Notes: generated by a model from the letters alone, not told the origin. A DNA stretch of 64,000 bases from Cloacimonetes bacterium UBA5210 (GCA_002412625.1 DHVK01000044.1:1-64000), one strand, 5' to 3'; numbered from the stretch's first letter, positions 8,514 through 18,294 are shown. Numbers and translations are program-made.

Positions 8514-10598
8514 TCAGCCTTTCTTTTTCCAGATACTTATTTCCAGGCGTCGGGCTTCATAGTTGCGGTGGTCTTTGCGCAGTTTTTGCCAGATCTGCTG
8601 TGGCGCGTGGACAAGTTCAAAGTCCTTCCTCAGTTCTTCTTTCAGCCAATCCATGCCCCGGTAGGGTTCACCGTCTTTACGGATGCCGGCAGGCTTTTCT
8701 GGTGCCATGAAGTGATAGCTATCCGCCAAAACCAGATATCCGCCGGACACAATGCGCCCCGGAATCTCCCGCAGAAATGCGCCCGGATCGCGGGCTTCTT
8801 CCAGGGTATTCACTGCCACCACGACATCATAGCCGCTGAACTTGGCAATCAGATTGGAGCTATCTGCCTGCCAGAATTCGACCTTGTCGCGCAGCATATC
8901 CAAACCGAAATCTGCCAATGAATGCTCCGCAGTGCTGATGATCTCGCCTTCATCTACCCGGATGTAGCGAATATGACCGTCTTCTTTCATGCGCGTAGCC
9001 AGTTGGATGATCCGCGCGCTGGCATCCAGGCCAAACACCCGTTCCGCAGACCGTGCCAGTTCAAAGCTCAGTCTCCCGGTTTTACATCCGAGATTCAGCA
9101 GCTTCTTTCCGGATAGATCAAGCCCCTGTTTTTCGATCTTGGTCAGAAGGTCTTGGGCAAATCCGGAATCCCAATCCAGATCACAGAATGGCACAATTTG
9201 GGGATCGTTTTCATACAAGTTATCTTCCACTGCCGGCTCCGCCTCGCTTTCAAGATAGCGGAATCCGGCGTGTTGGTAGAAGTGCCGGCGGAAGGCATAA
9301 CGAGAAGCGCGCAGAGCTTCATTTCCAGTGCTGATGAAGCTGCCACCTTTGATCAAATTGTGTCGGGCATCAAAAGTCGGTACGCTGAAATCGTCGTAAT
9401 AGGGATGCATCTTGAAACCCGGAAACCCGGATATCGGCGTCTCAGTCCATTGCCACACATTGCCGATGAGATCATAAAAATCCCCAAAAGCAAAGCGCGA
9501 TACCGGGCACGCGGAAGCATAGTGTTCCAGGTTTATATTCCCGGGCGCTTGATCCCAATAGGGTTGATCCGTATCCAGGTGCAGGTCCCGCAAACGATAC
9601 CACTCCGCCTCGGTGGGCAGGCGGAGCTTGCGCCCTTCCAGCCTGGCCTTCCAGTTGCAGAATGCTTTTGCTTCCAGATAGTTCACTTCCACCGGATGGC
9701 TCCAGGGCATGGGGATTTCCCGGGTGATAGTTCTAAGATAGAACTCTCCATTCTCCCGCTTGCGCCAAAAGCGCGGCATCCCGGCTTGTTGAAAGCTGTT
9801 CCACTGCCAACCCTCTGGCGTCCAGTGGCTTTCATCTTGATATCCGCCCGCTTCCACAAAAGCCAGAAACTCCCGATTTGAAACCAGATACTTGGAGGCT
9901 TTGAAATCCTCAACTGCAATTTCTTTCTTGCCATATTCATTGTCCCAGCCGTAGAAGGGGTCGCTAAAGTCTTTGCCCAAAACCACATTCCCCCCGGGTA
10001 CAGGGAGCAATTCGTTCCGGGGCGCAATGGGGTCATCGGTGCAGATTACCCAATCCTCAAGGGCTCTCACTTTATCCGGGGGTAGTTGCCGGATCAACAC
10101 TGATGATGTCTCCAGATGGATGCGTTGATGCTCGGTACCCATGATGATCGCCCACCAGGGGCTGTCCCAATCGATGCCGCCTTCCGGAGGCGGAAGAGTG
10201 CTGATCACACGATCCACCAGAGCACGCACTTGCTCCCGATATGCCTTCACTTCTTCCGGCTCAGGCCAATCGTAATGCGCTTCATTGAGGTCGTCCCAGC
10301 TCATTTCATCCACTCCTACGGCAAACATGGATTCGAATCCGGGGTTTATGCGTTCAGAAATGATTCCCGCAATATTCAGTTTATTGAGGTAAAACACGGC
10401 AGTATGCCCATAATAGAAGATCAGGGGATGGCGCAGGGGGTCAGGTCGCAAATAGAAGGTTTCACTATCTGCCAAGATCTCGTAAAGCTTCTCGTCGATA
10501 CTGAAGGTTTTGTGGAAATACTCGCGCAAGCGCTCCCGAATTTCTTCGGCGCTGCCCGTTTTTAGCGATGGAGTCTTTGTTATTGTGAGCTTCTGCAT
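8514..10598 (-). CDS. ovoA: OvoA-like 5-histidylcysteine sulfoxide synthase / methyltransferase
   Basis: A 694-residue protein with the three-part OvoA layout: an N-terminal DinB-like domain (residues about 15-175), a formylglycine-enzyme-like sulfoxide synthase domain (about 195-450, with GNVWQWTE and the Arg/His-rich ASRYAFRRHFYQHAGFR), and a C-terminal SAM methyltransferase (about 480-690, motif LLNLGCKTG). Iron ligands fit H65 and the H-x3-H-x-E motif at H157, H161 and E163. Known OvoA joins cysteine to histidine C5 using non-haem iron and O2, then methylates the imidazole, on the way to ovothiol. The ATG at 10598 is preferred because GGAG precedes it; the frame opens to 10655. No separate beta-lyase (OvoB) is adjacent. 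The upstream gene is the barrel 10664-11731, 65 bases away on the same strand. Confidence 0.85.
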   Translation of the reverse strand: MQKLTITKTPSLKTGSAEEIRERLREYFHKTFSIDEKLYEILADSETFYLRPDPLRHPLIFYYGHTAVFYLNKLNIAGIISERINPGFESMFAVGVDEMSWDDLNEAHYDWPEPEEVKAYREQVRALVDRVISTLPPPEGGIDWDSPWWAIIMGTEHQRIHLETSSVLIRQLPPDKVRALEDWVICTDDPIAPRNELLPVPGGNVVLGKDFSDPFYGWDNEYGKKEIAVEDFKASKYLVSNREFLAFVEAGGYQDESHWTPEGWQWNSFQQAGMPRFWRKRENGEFYLRTITREIPMPWSHPVEVNYLEAKAFCNWKARLEGRKLRLPTEAEWYRLRDLHLDTDQPYWDQAPGNINLEHYASACPVSRFAFGDFYDLIGNVWQWTETPISGFPGFKMHPYYDDFSVPTFDARHNLIKGGSFISTGNEALRASRYAFRRHFYQHAGFRYLESEAEPAVEDNLYENDPQIVPFCDLDWDSGFAQDLLTKIEKQGLDLSGKKLLNLGCKTGRLSFELARSAERVFGLDASARIIQLATRMKEDGHIRYIRVDEGEIISTAEHSLADFGLDMLRDKVEFWQADSSNLIAKFSGYDVVVAVNTLEEARDPGAFLREIPGRIVSGGYLVLADSYHFMAPEKPAGIRKDGEPYRGMDWLKEELRKDFELVHAPQQIWQKLRKDHRNYEARRLEISIWKKKG

Positions 10599-10663
10599 TG
10601 TTTCTCCAAACTTTCTAACTGTATGTTTTGTTTTAGGATAGTGCACTATGCCCATTTGGCAAG

Positions 10664-11731
10664 CTAAAACACTTCCCTGGCGTTAATAATGAAGTTGAAA
10701 GAGTCACTTCCGAAGCCAAAGTCAGCGCGCAGATTCAGCCTTTCTTTCGGCAGAATCGAAAACCGGATACCGCCTCCCAAAGACAAATGCCAGTCCTTCA
10801 AAGCAATATCCTGAAGCTCCGGCGCCACTTGCCCGGTTTCCGCGAAGAGCACAAAGCCCAATCTCGTCCAAGCCCCATCCTCAAAGGGAAATAGGCGGTT
10901 TTCTACACGCTGGCTGATCCGGACTTTATCGATGAAACGTTTAGAATCATAGGCCCGTAAGCGGTTACCCAACTCCGGATAGCGATAAAAAGGCACATCC
11001 CCCCGATTCAGTTCCAGATCACTCTGCGTCGCAAATACGCTTTTGCTGCTCAGAGGCACATACAGCCGGAAGTCGTAGAGATTCTTCTGCCAGGTGTGGT
11101 CACTGCCCAAATCTGCCTCATACCAGAGCTGCTTGAGCTCGAATTTAAGCCCCCGGGTGGGATAGAAACCGCCATCACTGGAATCAAACCTCAGCGATGC
11201 GCCGATGCCGGAATGAACCGCATCCTCTTTGCCCGGGATTTGAGCGTTCTCCAGCATCCCGGACTCTTCCACCTCCTTCAGTTTGTGCAAACCCAGATCC
11301 ATCTGCAAAGATGCGCTGAGGCTGCGCCCCAGGCGATAGCTCAGGGAAGTCTCGGTGGCATAGTAGGAAGAAGTAAAGGCTTCCCATTCATCCGGCGCGG
11401 TGAAGTTCCCGGTTCCATAGAAGGTATCCGGCCAGGAACTGAATTGCATGGAAGAATCCAGACTGAAGGCACCGAGTTCGTAGCTGGGAATCAGCGCCAG
11501 CATAAACTGCTTGTTCTGAGAGTAAATGGTATTGCCCAACAGCGATATCCGATGCGGATTCGGTTCGGTGAACGGTTTGCTAAAATCGTAGCGGGTAAAG
11601 GTAAAAGCTCCACCCATCCATCGGGTTTCCGAGGAATATGCCAGATAGGGATACCCTGAAAGAGTAAGCTGCGCAGATAACATGGCGCTTACCCCGATCA
11701 AGAAAATGAGTACCATTGTTATAGATTTCAT
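10664..11731 (-). CDS. Omp85/BamA-like outer-membrane barrel lacking POTRA domains
   Basis: A 355-residue exported protein with signal peptide (cleavage near SAQ, residue 21). The whole mature chain reads as beta-strands. The C-terminal half matches the bacterial surface antigen/Omp85 barrel: RFDSSDGGFYPTRG at about residues 178-191, LGGGIRFSILPKERLNLRAD late in the chain, and C-terminal VF. It is far too short for BamA (about 750-800 residues) and has no POTRA repeats, so it is a stand-alone barrel, perhaps like the patatin-associated or TamA-like minimal Omp85s. Transport substrate unknown. It is probably cotranscribed with ovoA. Confidence 0.75.
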   Translation of the reverse strand: MKSITMVLIFLIGVSAMLSAQLTLSGYPYLAYSSETRWMGGAFTFTRYDFSKPFTEPNPHRISLLGNTIYSQNKQFMLALIPSYELGAFSLDSSMQFSSWPDTFYGTGNFTAPDEWEAFTSSYYATETSLSYRLGRSLSASLQMDLGLHKLKEVEESGMLENAQIPGKEDAVHSGIGASLRFDSSDGGFYPTRGLKFELKQLWYEADLGSDHTWQKNLYDFRLYVPLSSKSVFATQSDLELNRGDVPFYRYPELGNRLRAYDSKRFIDKVRISQRVENRLFPFEDGAWTRLGFVLFAETGQVAPELQDIALKDWHLSLGGGIRFSILPKERLNLRADFGFGSDSFNFIINAREVF

Positions 11732-11893
11732 TTATTTATTCCGAGGTTATTATTTTTGCTTCGCAGACAAGATAGCTGAAGCAGCGCGTTCGACACAGTT
11801 TTTTTCTTAGTTCTTAGTTGGGGGCGCTATAGTTCCTGGAGTATGGGCTAAGGAGAACTCCTGATATCCGGCTGGCATAAACATGTCATTAAA

Positions 11894-11950
11894 CTGATAT
11901 TAAGGCCTTGTTATCGGGTGAATACAGCTTGATAACAGCACGATATCAGC
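11894..11950. repeat. GCTTGATAACAGC-family dispersed repeat
   Basis: GCTTGATAACAGC at 11927-11939. The CTGATAT and TTATC parts of the left side pair with GATAA and ATATCAG on the right, giving the same hairpin plan as the 21769-21826 copy, though with a larger bulge. Confidence 0.6.
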
Positions 11951-12256
11951 ATAAGTCCGGCACAACACAGGGGCCTGAACGGCTGGATAGAGCAGGTGTT
12001 GCCGGATCTTCATCAACCAAAATCCGGATCAAACTGTATTCTTTAAACCGGCGTCAGGTGGAAGGAACACCGGTTGCTGCAAAACAGGGGCATCTCATCC
12101 TGCCTTTGAGCAGACACATTTGCTGAGACTCCAGCTAAGCAAAAGGCAGTGTAGATAATTATCAACGCGGTACTCAAAGCCGCATGCCATGAGCTTTTCA
12201 GCGCATCCCATCGCATCTTTGAGGCAAAATAAAGCAAAATCTTCACCAATAAGTGC

Positions 12257-12285
12257 TTGACATAGTTAAACGCGCATATCACTCT
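12257..12285 (+). promoter_or_regulatory. Candidate promoter of the VWA gene
   Basis: TTGACA at 12257-12262, 56 bases before the start codon. The expected -10 window reads TATCACTCT, a poor match. The distance from -35 to ATG equals that before der, the subtilase and the B12 sensor gene. Confidence 0.35.
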
Positions 12286-12312
12286 GCCCCCAGCATTAGT
12301 ATGGAGGAAACA

Positions 12313-14316
12313 ATGAGAAAAACATTGTTCGTTCTGGTGGTTATTGTAGGCTTAATAACTACTGTCGTTGCACAAAAAGAAAAAACCGGTTCCCTTGGCG
12401 GAATCGTGCGTAGTAGTGAACGGAGCGTGATCGAAAAAGCGAGGATCACGCTCACCCATTCCAATCAAAATGTCGAAACTCAATACACGGATGCAAAAGG
12501 TAAATACCGTTTTAATGGCTTACCAGAGGGATTTTATGAACTCAGTTTTGAAGCTGATGATCATCTTGTCGGGAAAAAACGGGTCCGGGTGAAAGCAGAT
12601 CATCACAGCATCTGCAATGTAGTACTAACAAGCACGGCCACTGTGGCAAGTCGCGAATCTGAACAGCTGAGCACGCAAGCCCCGTCCCATCTGCCTCAAA
12701 CCACAATACTCAGTGACGCCGGAGGGGCGACTTATGGGCGTAGACCCCCCAGCCACCACCCCGGACCGGGGGCTGCCGGCAGCGCTACAGGAAGCTCAGG
12801 TAGCGTGCGCGTTAGAGAACATACGCCCGCTTTCCGTGATTTTGTAAGTAGACCTGAGGATTATGCACATTATCCTCAACAGCATGAGACCAGCGAATAC
12901 AGCAACTTGCAGGAAAACATCTTTCACAGTCCGCTGGATAAAGCGCTTTCCACTTTCTCCATCGATGTGGACACAGCATATTATGCGCAGATGCGCAACG
13001 CGCTGTTCTCTGGCCGGATGCTACCCCCAAACAGCGTGCGCATCGAGGAAATGATCAACTATTTCTCCTACGATTATCCCGCGCCAAAAAGCGGTGAAGT
13101 GTTCTCTGTCTATACCGAGTTGGGCGAAAACCCCTGGAACAAAGAACGACAACTGTTACATATCGGTTTGCGAGGCAAGGATGTGGATCTCAGCAAAGCC
13201 CCGCCTTCAAACCTGGTGTTTTTAGTGGATGTAAGCGGTAGCATGAATCAGGCAAATAAACTACCTTTGGTAAAACAATCCTTGAATATTCTGCTGGATC
13301 AGATGCGTCCCGATGATAAGATTGCTGTAGTGGTCTATGCCGGATCCAGTGGTTTAGCGGTTCCGCCCACAAACGGAAGAAACAAGGAACAGATCCGTGC
13401 TGCCATCGACCGACTGCAAGCCGGAGGCTCTACCGCCGGTGCCGCGGGCATCCAGCTTGCCTACAAGACTGCTGTGGAAAACTATGTGAAAGGCGGCAGC
13501 AATCGGGTGATCCTCTGCACGGACGGAGACTTCAATGTGGGCACAAGTAACACCGCGGAACTGGTTTCAATGGTGGAAACCCAAGCCAAGAAGGACGTGT
13601 ATCTCACTGTTCTGGGCTTTGGCATGGGCAACTTCAAGGATAGTCGCATGGAAGAAATCACAAATAAAGGCAACGGCAATTATGCTTATATCGACACAAT
13701 TGCCGAAGCTCGCAAAGTGCTGTCCGAAGAGATGGCGGGAACGCTGTTCACCATTGCCAAAGACGTCAAAATCCAGGTGGAATTCAATCCCTCCAAGGTG
13801 AAGGCCTATCGCTTGATCGGCTATGTAAACCGAAATTTGCGCGCCGAGGATTTCAAGGACGATGCCAAAGATGCCGGAGAACTTGGTTCAGGGCACACCG
13901 TTACCGCTATTTACGAGATAATGCCGGTACATTCCAAAGAGGATATCGCCGAGCTGGACGATTTGAAATATCAAAAGAAAAACATCAAAGAAAGTCCGGA
14001 ACTTGCTACTGTGAAATTGCGCTACAAAATGCCAGATTCCGATACCAGCATCCCGCGGGAGTTTGTGGTCGCCGCGAAAGCAAGAACAGCCAAAGAGTGC
14101 AGCAGCAACTTCATGTTCGCCGCCGCGGTTGCCGGCTTCGGAATGCTGTTATCGGAAAGCGATTTCACCGAAAACCTGGATCTTGAGAAGATTCGCAAGC
14201 TGGCAGCGACCCATATGGAGACCAAGGATGCGGAAAGACGTCGGGAGTTTGTAAGCATCGTGGATAAATATGCCAGAACCAAGGGCATAGGCATAAATAA
14301 GAACTATTGGGATTGA
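12313..14316 (+). CDS. YfbK-like von Willebrand factor A domain protein with N-terminal carboxypeptidase-regulatory-like domain
   Basis: A 667-residue exported protein. GGAGG (12303-12307) sets the start at 12313, giving a signal peptide (MRKTLFVLVVIVGLITTVVAQ). Residues about 25-108 form a carboxypeptidase-regulatory-like beta-sandwich (GIVRSSERSVIEKARITL, KYRFNGLPEGFYEL). A Gly/Pro/Ser-rich linker follows (110-175). Next comes the vWF N-terminal region (FSIDVDTAYYAQMRNAL, 215-231), then a VWA domain with intact MIDAS DVSGSMN (306-312), and a C-terminal DUF3520-like region (about 490-660). YfbK-type proteins are periplasmic or surface metal-dependent binding proteins of unknown ligand. Single gene with its own terminator. 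Confidence 0.88.
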   Translation: MRKTLFVLVVIVGLITTVVAQKEKTGSLGGIVRSSERSVIEKARITLTHSNQNVETQYTDAKGKYRFNGLPEGFYELSFEADDHLVGKKRVRVKADHHSICNVVLTSTATVASRESEQLSTQAPSHLPQTTILSDAGGATYGRRPPSHHPGPGAAGSATGSSGSVRVREHTPAFRDFVSRPEDYAHYPQQHETSEYSNLQENIFHSPLDKALSTFSIDVDTAYYAQMRNALFSGRMLPPNSVRIEEMINYFSYDYPAPKSGEVFSVYTELGENPWNKERQLLHIGLRGKDVDLSKAPPSNLVFLVDVSGSMNQANKLPLVKQSLNILLDQMRPDDKIAVVVYAGSSGLAVPPTNGRNKEQIRAAIDRLQAGGSTAGAAGIQLAYKTAVENYVKGGSNRVILCTDGDFNVGTSNTAELVSMVETQAKKDVYLTVLGFGMGNFKDSRMEEITNKGNGNYAYIDTIAEARKVLSEEMAGTLFTIAKDVKIQVEFNPSKVKAYRLIGYVNRNLRAEDFKDDAKDAGELGSGHTVTAIYEIMPVHSKEDIAELDDLKYQKKNIKESPELATVKLRYKMPDSDTSIPREFVVAAKARTAKECSSNFMFAAAVAGFGMLLSESDFTENLDLEKIRKLAATHMETKDAERRREFVSIVDKYARTKGIGINKNYWD

Positions 14317-14384
14317 TCATCCAAGCTTCAGTGCGCCGGCTTAAGCATGTCCTCCCGGTCGCATTAAAGTGTATATCTATCAAC

Positions 14385-14413
14385 AGCCTCCTGATCTCAG
14401 GGGGCTTTTTTTT
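14385..14413 (+). terminator. Intrinsic terminator of the VWA gene
   Basis: Stem AGCCTCCTG (14385-14393) pairs with CAGGGGGCT (14398-14406) over ATCT, followed by eight T. A textbook rho-independent terminator. Confidence 0.85.
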
Positions 14414-14471
14414 CTTTACAAATATTCCCATCCTGTGGGAATGGCGCCCGGATTTCAGTAGGATTTTCTGC

Positions 14472-14500
14472 TTGGCTTTCGGCTCGGCTGTGTATATAAT
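14472..14500 (+). promoter_or_regulatory. Promoter of the HtrA gene
   Basis: TTGGCT (14472-14477), a 17-base spacer, then a perfect TATAAT (14495-14500). It is the clearest promoter in the window and lies 87 bases before the htrA start. The leader contains a T-rich stretch and AGGAG before the ATG. Confidence 0.7.
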
Positions 14501-14586
14501 ATTGTAGTACAGCATTGAATCGGGAGCTGGTATTTGTTTTTTGTTTTTACCACTAAACAGGAATTCTATATAATTAGGAGATCAGA

Positions 14587-16074
14587 ATGAGATTCGCAAA
14601 AAGCATTATGCTTCTGCTGGTGTTGATCGGCCTCAGCAGTTGCGCACAAGCTAAAACCGATATGATCGGTCCGGATGGACAAAGCCCGGTAGTAAAAGTA
14701 GTTCGCGATGTTCGGGAAGCAGTGGTACAGATAAGTGTGGAAAGGGTCGTGACTCCTCGCCAGAACATTGATCCGTTCTTCAATGATCCTTTCTTTCGCC
14801 AGTTCTTCGGAATGCCGCGTCAGCAACAGGAACAGCAACAACAGAGCCAAACCAGGACAGATCCGATCGGAACCGGGTTTATCTATGAATACAATTCCAA
14901 TACCGGTGAAGCCTTTATCATGACCAATAATCATGTGGCAAAATACAGTGAACATGGCACTCTCAAAGTTGCTTTGGCAGATAAAAAGACCTACGACGCA
15001 ACGGTGGTGGGAATGGATTCCAACACCGATGTGGCCGTGATCAAGATCAATCCCGATTCTAAAAACAAGATTACCATTACCCCTCTTGGCGATAGCTCCA
15101 AGCTCGAGATTGGCGAGTGGGCGATTGCAATCGGCAACCCCTTTGGAGACAGCATGGAACGCACAGTAACCCTGGGGGTTGTTTCGGCTCTGGGCAGAAG
15201 CAATATCATGAGTGGCAGAAACGAATTGCTCTATCAAGACTTTATCCAAACCGATGCCGCCATCAACCCCGGAAACAGTGGGGGACCCCTGTTGAACATC
15301 AGGGGCGAGGTAATCGGGATCAATACTGCCATCATCAGCGGTAGTGGCGGAAACATCGGTATCGGCTTCGCGATACCCATCAATCTTGCCAAAAGAGTCG
15401 TGGAAGATCTGGTCGCTACCGGCAAAGTTCAGCGCGCCTATATCGGCATCCTGCCCCAGGAGATTACCTCTGATCTGATGGAAGCCTTTGAGATAGACGA
15501 GATGAGCGGCGTCCTGATCGCCAAGGTGGAAGAAAACAGCCCCGCTGCTAAAGCCGGATTGCAGGCAGGTGATATTGTTCTGGAAGTAGGCAAAGAGAAG
15601 GTTGCGAACGTTGCCAGATTCCGCCTTGTGGTTGCCACCGCCAAGATTGGAGACAAAGTACCGATTAAGGTCTTGAGGGATGGCAAAGAACAAAGCATTA
15701 ACGTTACCTTGGAAGGCTTTCCCGGCGAAGTGGTCGCAACCGATGCCGAAACCGGAGTAAAAACCGCTATCAGCACCGGCATCAAAGTAGATGAAATGGA
15801 TAGTGCTTTGGCTAAACGCCTGAACATTGAAGGCAGCGGAGGCGTCTTGATCAGTTCCGTTGACCCCAATACTCCTGCCTCGCAAGCCGGGCTGAGCCAA
15901 GGAATGGTTATTTTGCAAATCGACGGCAATGTGGTCAACAGCGTTAGTGATTTTAACACTGTGCTTTCCGAGGCGATCACTAACATGGAGCGGAGGGGAC
16001 GCAACACAATCCGGCTCTATGTGCTGGATCGCAATAAGGTGCCCAGCTTCGTGGTGCTAAGGTTCGAGAAATAA
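14587..16074 (+). CDS. degP: HtrA/DegP-type serine protease, predicted lipoprotein
   Basis: A 495-residue periplasmic quality-control protease/chaperone. The catalytic triad is H116 (TNNHVAK), D148 (NTDVAVIK) and S231 (NPGNSGGP). Two PDZ domains follow (about 285-375 and 405-490). A Gln-rich insert (residues 78-88) lies in the activation-loop region, as in many DegP proteins. The signal peptide ends in LSSC with Cys19, so the enzyme is probably lipid-anchored, unlike soluble E. coli DegP. AGGAG precedes the start. Flanked by its own promoter and a terminator-like hairpin. Confidence 0.92.
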   Translation: MRFAKSIMLLLVLIGLSSCAQAKTDMIGPDGQSPVVKVVRDVREAVVQISVERVVTPRQNIDPFFNDPFFRQFFGMPRQQQEQQQQSQTRTDPIGTGFIYEYNSNTGEAFIMTNNHVAKYSEHGTLKVALADKKTYDATVVGMDSNTDVAVIKINPDSKNKITITPLGDSSKLEIGEWAIAIGNPFGDSMERTVTLGVVSALGRSNIMSGRNELLYQDFIQTDAAINPGNSGGPLLNIRGEVIGINTAIISGSGGNIGIGFAIPINLAKRVVEDLVATGKVQRAYIGILPQEITSDLMEAFEIDEMSGVLIAKVEENSPAAKAGLQAGDIVLEVGKEKVANVARFRLVVATAKIGDKVPIKVLRDGKEQSINVTLEGFPGEVVATDAETGVKTAISTGIKVDEMDSALAKRLNIEGSGGVLISSVDPNTPASQAGLSQGMVILQIDGNVVNSVSDFNTVLSEAITNMERRGRNTIRLYVLDRNKVPSFVVLRFEK

Positions 16075-16093
16075 CATAGAAATCGAGCATAAA

Positions 16094-16126
16094 ACAAAGC
16101 CGGAGCTTCTTGAGTTCCGGCTTTGT
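16094..16126 (+). terminator. Hairpin after the HtrA gene
   Basis: A perfect 11-bp stem (ACAAAGCCGGA at 16094-16104, TCCGGCTTTGT at 16116-16126) with an 11-base loop. No T run follows, although the distal arm contains TTT. Probably a terminator or an mRNA 3' stabiliser; it also overlaps a spurious upstream TTG start of the recG frame. Confidence 0.6.
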
Positions 16127-16194
16127 CCGCTAATGGCGTTTCTTATCGCGAAGCGGTAATTGACAAAAAATGCGCGGGGATAAGAATTGCGCTC

Positions 16195-18294
16195 ATGGAG
16201 AAGAAACAGACGGCACCCTCAGCTTTATCAAGCCCCATCATGTATATGAAGGGCGTGGGAGAGTATCGTGCCCGGCTTCTGGCAAAGCTGGGAGTGCATA
16301 CGGTTGGCGATCTGATGGAGTATTTCCCGCGTTCCTACATCAGCCGCATCGTGAATCCCACCCTGGCAGACCTGCAAGTGGGAGAAATGGTTTCACTGAC
16401 AGCCACCGTATCCTGGGTGGATTTGCGCCCTACCTCCAAAGGGAAACAGATTCTGCACGTGGGAGTCAACGACGGTTCCCTGGGCTTGGTCTGTGCCTGG
16501 TTCAGCTATCCCAAGAGCTATCCGCAGATGTTCAGACCGGGGATCACGATCTGGCTGAGCGGAACCCTCTCTGCCTTCAACGGCGAACTTCAAATGACCC
16601 ACCCGAACTTCGAGATTCTGGACGACAACAAGGATGAAGATGATTTCTGGAAGCAAAGAACCTTGCTGCCGGTCTATCCGCTCACAGAGGGGCTTGCTCA
16701 GGCTCATCTGCGCAGGATAGTGCTGAACACCTTTGCCGCTCATGCCGAGCATATCGAGGAAAGCCTGCCGGACTTCATCTTGGAGCAGCACGGCTTCCCG
16801 CCCCGGAGAGATGCTTTGCAGATCATGCACTTTGGGCAGAACACGAGTCTCATCGAAAAGACCCGTACGCGCTTTGCCTATGAGGAGTTCCTCTATTCCC
16901 AAATCCTATGGGCCAGGCACAAGCGAACTCACAAAGAGACGGTACTCGGCACTCACTTCCAAAACCGGAAAGAGCATACCACAAAACTAAAGAACAGCCT
17001 GCAGTTCGAGCTTACCGGAGCGCAAAAGCGGGTGATCCGCGAGATCTTCGAAGACATGTGCAGCGATAAACAGATGTCCCGCCTGGTACAGGGCGATGTG
17101 GGCAGCGGCAAGACGATTGTTAGCCTCTTTGCCATGCTCCTGGCGGTGGAAAACGGATATCAGGCGGCACTGATGGCCCCCACGGAGATCTTGGCCGAAC
17201 AGCACTTTCAGAACATCAGCAAAGCCCTGCAAAGCCTGCCGGTGAAGGCCGTGTTGCTCAAGGGCGGTATCTACAAAGGGAAAGCAGAGATCAAGAGCGA
17301 AATCACCGAGGGTAGCGCGCAGATCATCATCGGCACCCACGCTCTGATCCAGAAGGATGTTACGTTCGCCCGCCTGGGTCTCGTGGTGGTGGATGAGCAA
17401 CACCGCTTTGGCGTGGAGCAGCGTGCGCGGCTTGCCAAAGCGCAAGGCAAGCCCGATCTATTGTATCTGTCCGCCACACCTATCCCCCGCTCCCTGGCGA
17501 TGACCGTTTACGGGGACCTTGAGGTGAGCTGCATTGACGAAATGCCCAAGGGCCGCAAGCCGGTGCAAACATACATCAGATCTGACCACAAGATCGACAC
17601 CGTGCTCACTGAAGTGCATAAAGAGCTGCAGAAGGGCAGACAGATATACTTTGTTTGCCCGCTGGTAGAAGAGAGCGAGAAGGTGGCGCTGCTGGATGCG
17701 GAAAGGCTGTTTGAACACCTGAAGCACAAGGTGTATCGGGATTACTCCATCGAGCTGATCCATGGCCGGATGAAGGCCGGGGACAAAGACGACATCATGC
17801 GCAGATTCAAGGCAGGCAAGATCCGCGTCCTGGTCTCCACCACGGTTATTGAGGTCGGAGTAGATGTGGCGAATGCTTCGGTGATGGTGATCGAGCATGC
17901 CGAGCGCTTCGGGCTGGCCCAATTGCATCAGTTAAGGGGCAGGGTAGGCAGAGGCGGGGATCAGGCATATTGCTATCTGATCTGGCACCAACCGATGTCC
18001 GGTGTGGCGCGGGAGCGGCTGAATACCATGAGCAGAAGCACAGACGGCTTTGTAATCGCCGAGAAAGACCTGGAACTGAGAGGTCCCGGCGAGCTTTTCG
18101 GGCAAGAACAATCCGGGATGCCGCAACTCAAACACGCCAACCTGATCCAGGATCAGGGTATTCTGCAACTTGCCAGAGCAGACGCCTTTGCCATCGTGGC
18201 CGAAGACGCAAAGCTGAGCCTTCCGCAACATGAAAAGCTAAGAAATATATACATTTCCAAGTATTTGCCAAGAGAGGAACTTATCCTTTATTAA
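16195..18294 (+). CDS. recG: ATP-dependent DNA helicase RecG
   Basis: A 699-residue branch-migration helicase that remodels stalled forks and Holliday junctions. The N-terminal wedge/OB domain covers residues about 1-150. The superfamily 2 core shows Walker A GDVGSGKT (300-307) and DEQH (400-403), then motif VI QLRGRVGRGG. The frame opens upstream at a TTG (16123), but that codon lies inside a hairpin; the ATG at 16195 gives the normal RecG length. The ribosome-binding site is poor (GGGGAT about 15 bases upstream), so the start is moderately certain. Confidence 0.92.
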   Translation: MEKKQTAPSALSSPIMYMKGVGEYRARLLAKLGVHTVGDLMEYFPRSYISRIVNPTLADLQVGEMVSLTATVSWVDLRPTSKGKQILHVGVNDGSLGLVCAWFSYPKSYPQMFRPGITIWLSGTLSAFNGELQMTHPNFEILDDNKDEDDFWKQRTLLPVYPLTEGLAQAHLRRIVLNTFAAHAEHIEESLPDFILEQHGFPPRRDALQIMHFGQNTSLIEKTRTRFAYEEFLYSQILWARHKRTHKETVLGTHFQNRKEHTTKLKNSLQFELTGAQKRVIREIFEDMCSDKQMSRLVQGDVGSGKTIVSLFAMLLAVENGYQAALMAPTEILAEQHFQNISKALQSLPVKAVLLKGGIYKGKAEIKSEITEGSAQIIIGTHALIQKDVTFARLGLVVVDEQHRFGVEQRARLAKAQGKPDLLYLSATPIPRSLAMTVYGDLEVSCIDEMPKGRKPVQTYIRSDHKIDTVLTEVHKELQKGRQIYFVCPLVEESEKVALLDAERLFEHLKHKVYRDYSIELIHGRMKAGDKDDIMRRFKAGKIRVLVSTTVIEVGVDVANASVMVIEHAERFGLAQLHQLRGRVGRGGDQAYCYLIWHQPMSGVARERLNTMSRSTDGFVIAEKDLELRGPGELFGQEQSGMPQLKHANLIQDQGILQLARADAFAIVAEDAKLSLPQHEKLRNIYISKYLPREELILY

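Larger units (their letters stand above)
11732..12312. other. Intergenic region with repeat copy and divergent promoters
   Basis: About 580 bases between divergent genes. It contains a GCTTGATAACAGC repeat (11927-11939) flanked by an imperfect inverted repeat (about 11894-11916 against 11931-11950), and the -35 of the VWA gene. Open frames 11908-12126 and 12043-12282 overlap on opposite strands and have no recognisable product. Confidence 0.5.

Noticed and set aside
11908..12282. Short frames on both strands upstream of the VWA gene
   Set aside because: They overlap antisense to each other and the repeat, and compete with the promoter of the VWA gene.
16123..16194. Longer N-terminus of RecG from a TTG
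   Set aside because: The TTG lies in the arm of a perfect hairpin and the extra residues are not part of RecG; the ATG at 16195 gives normal length.
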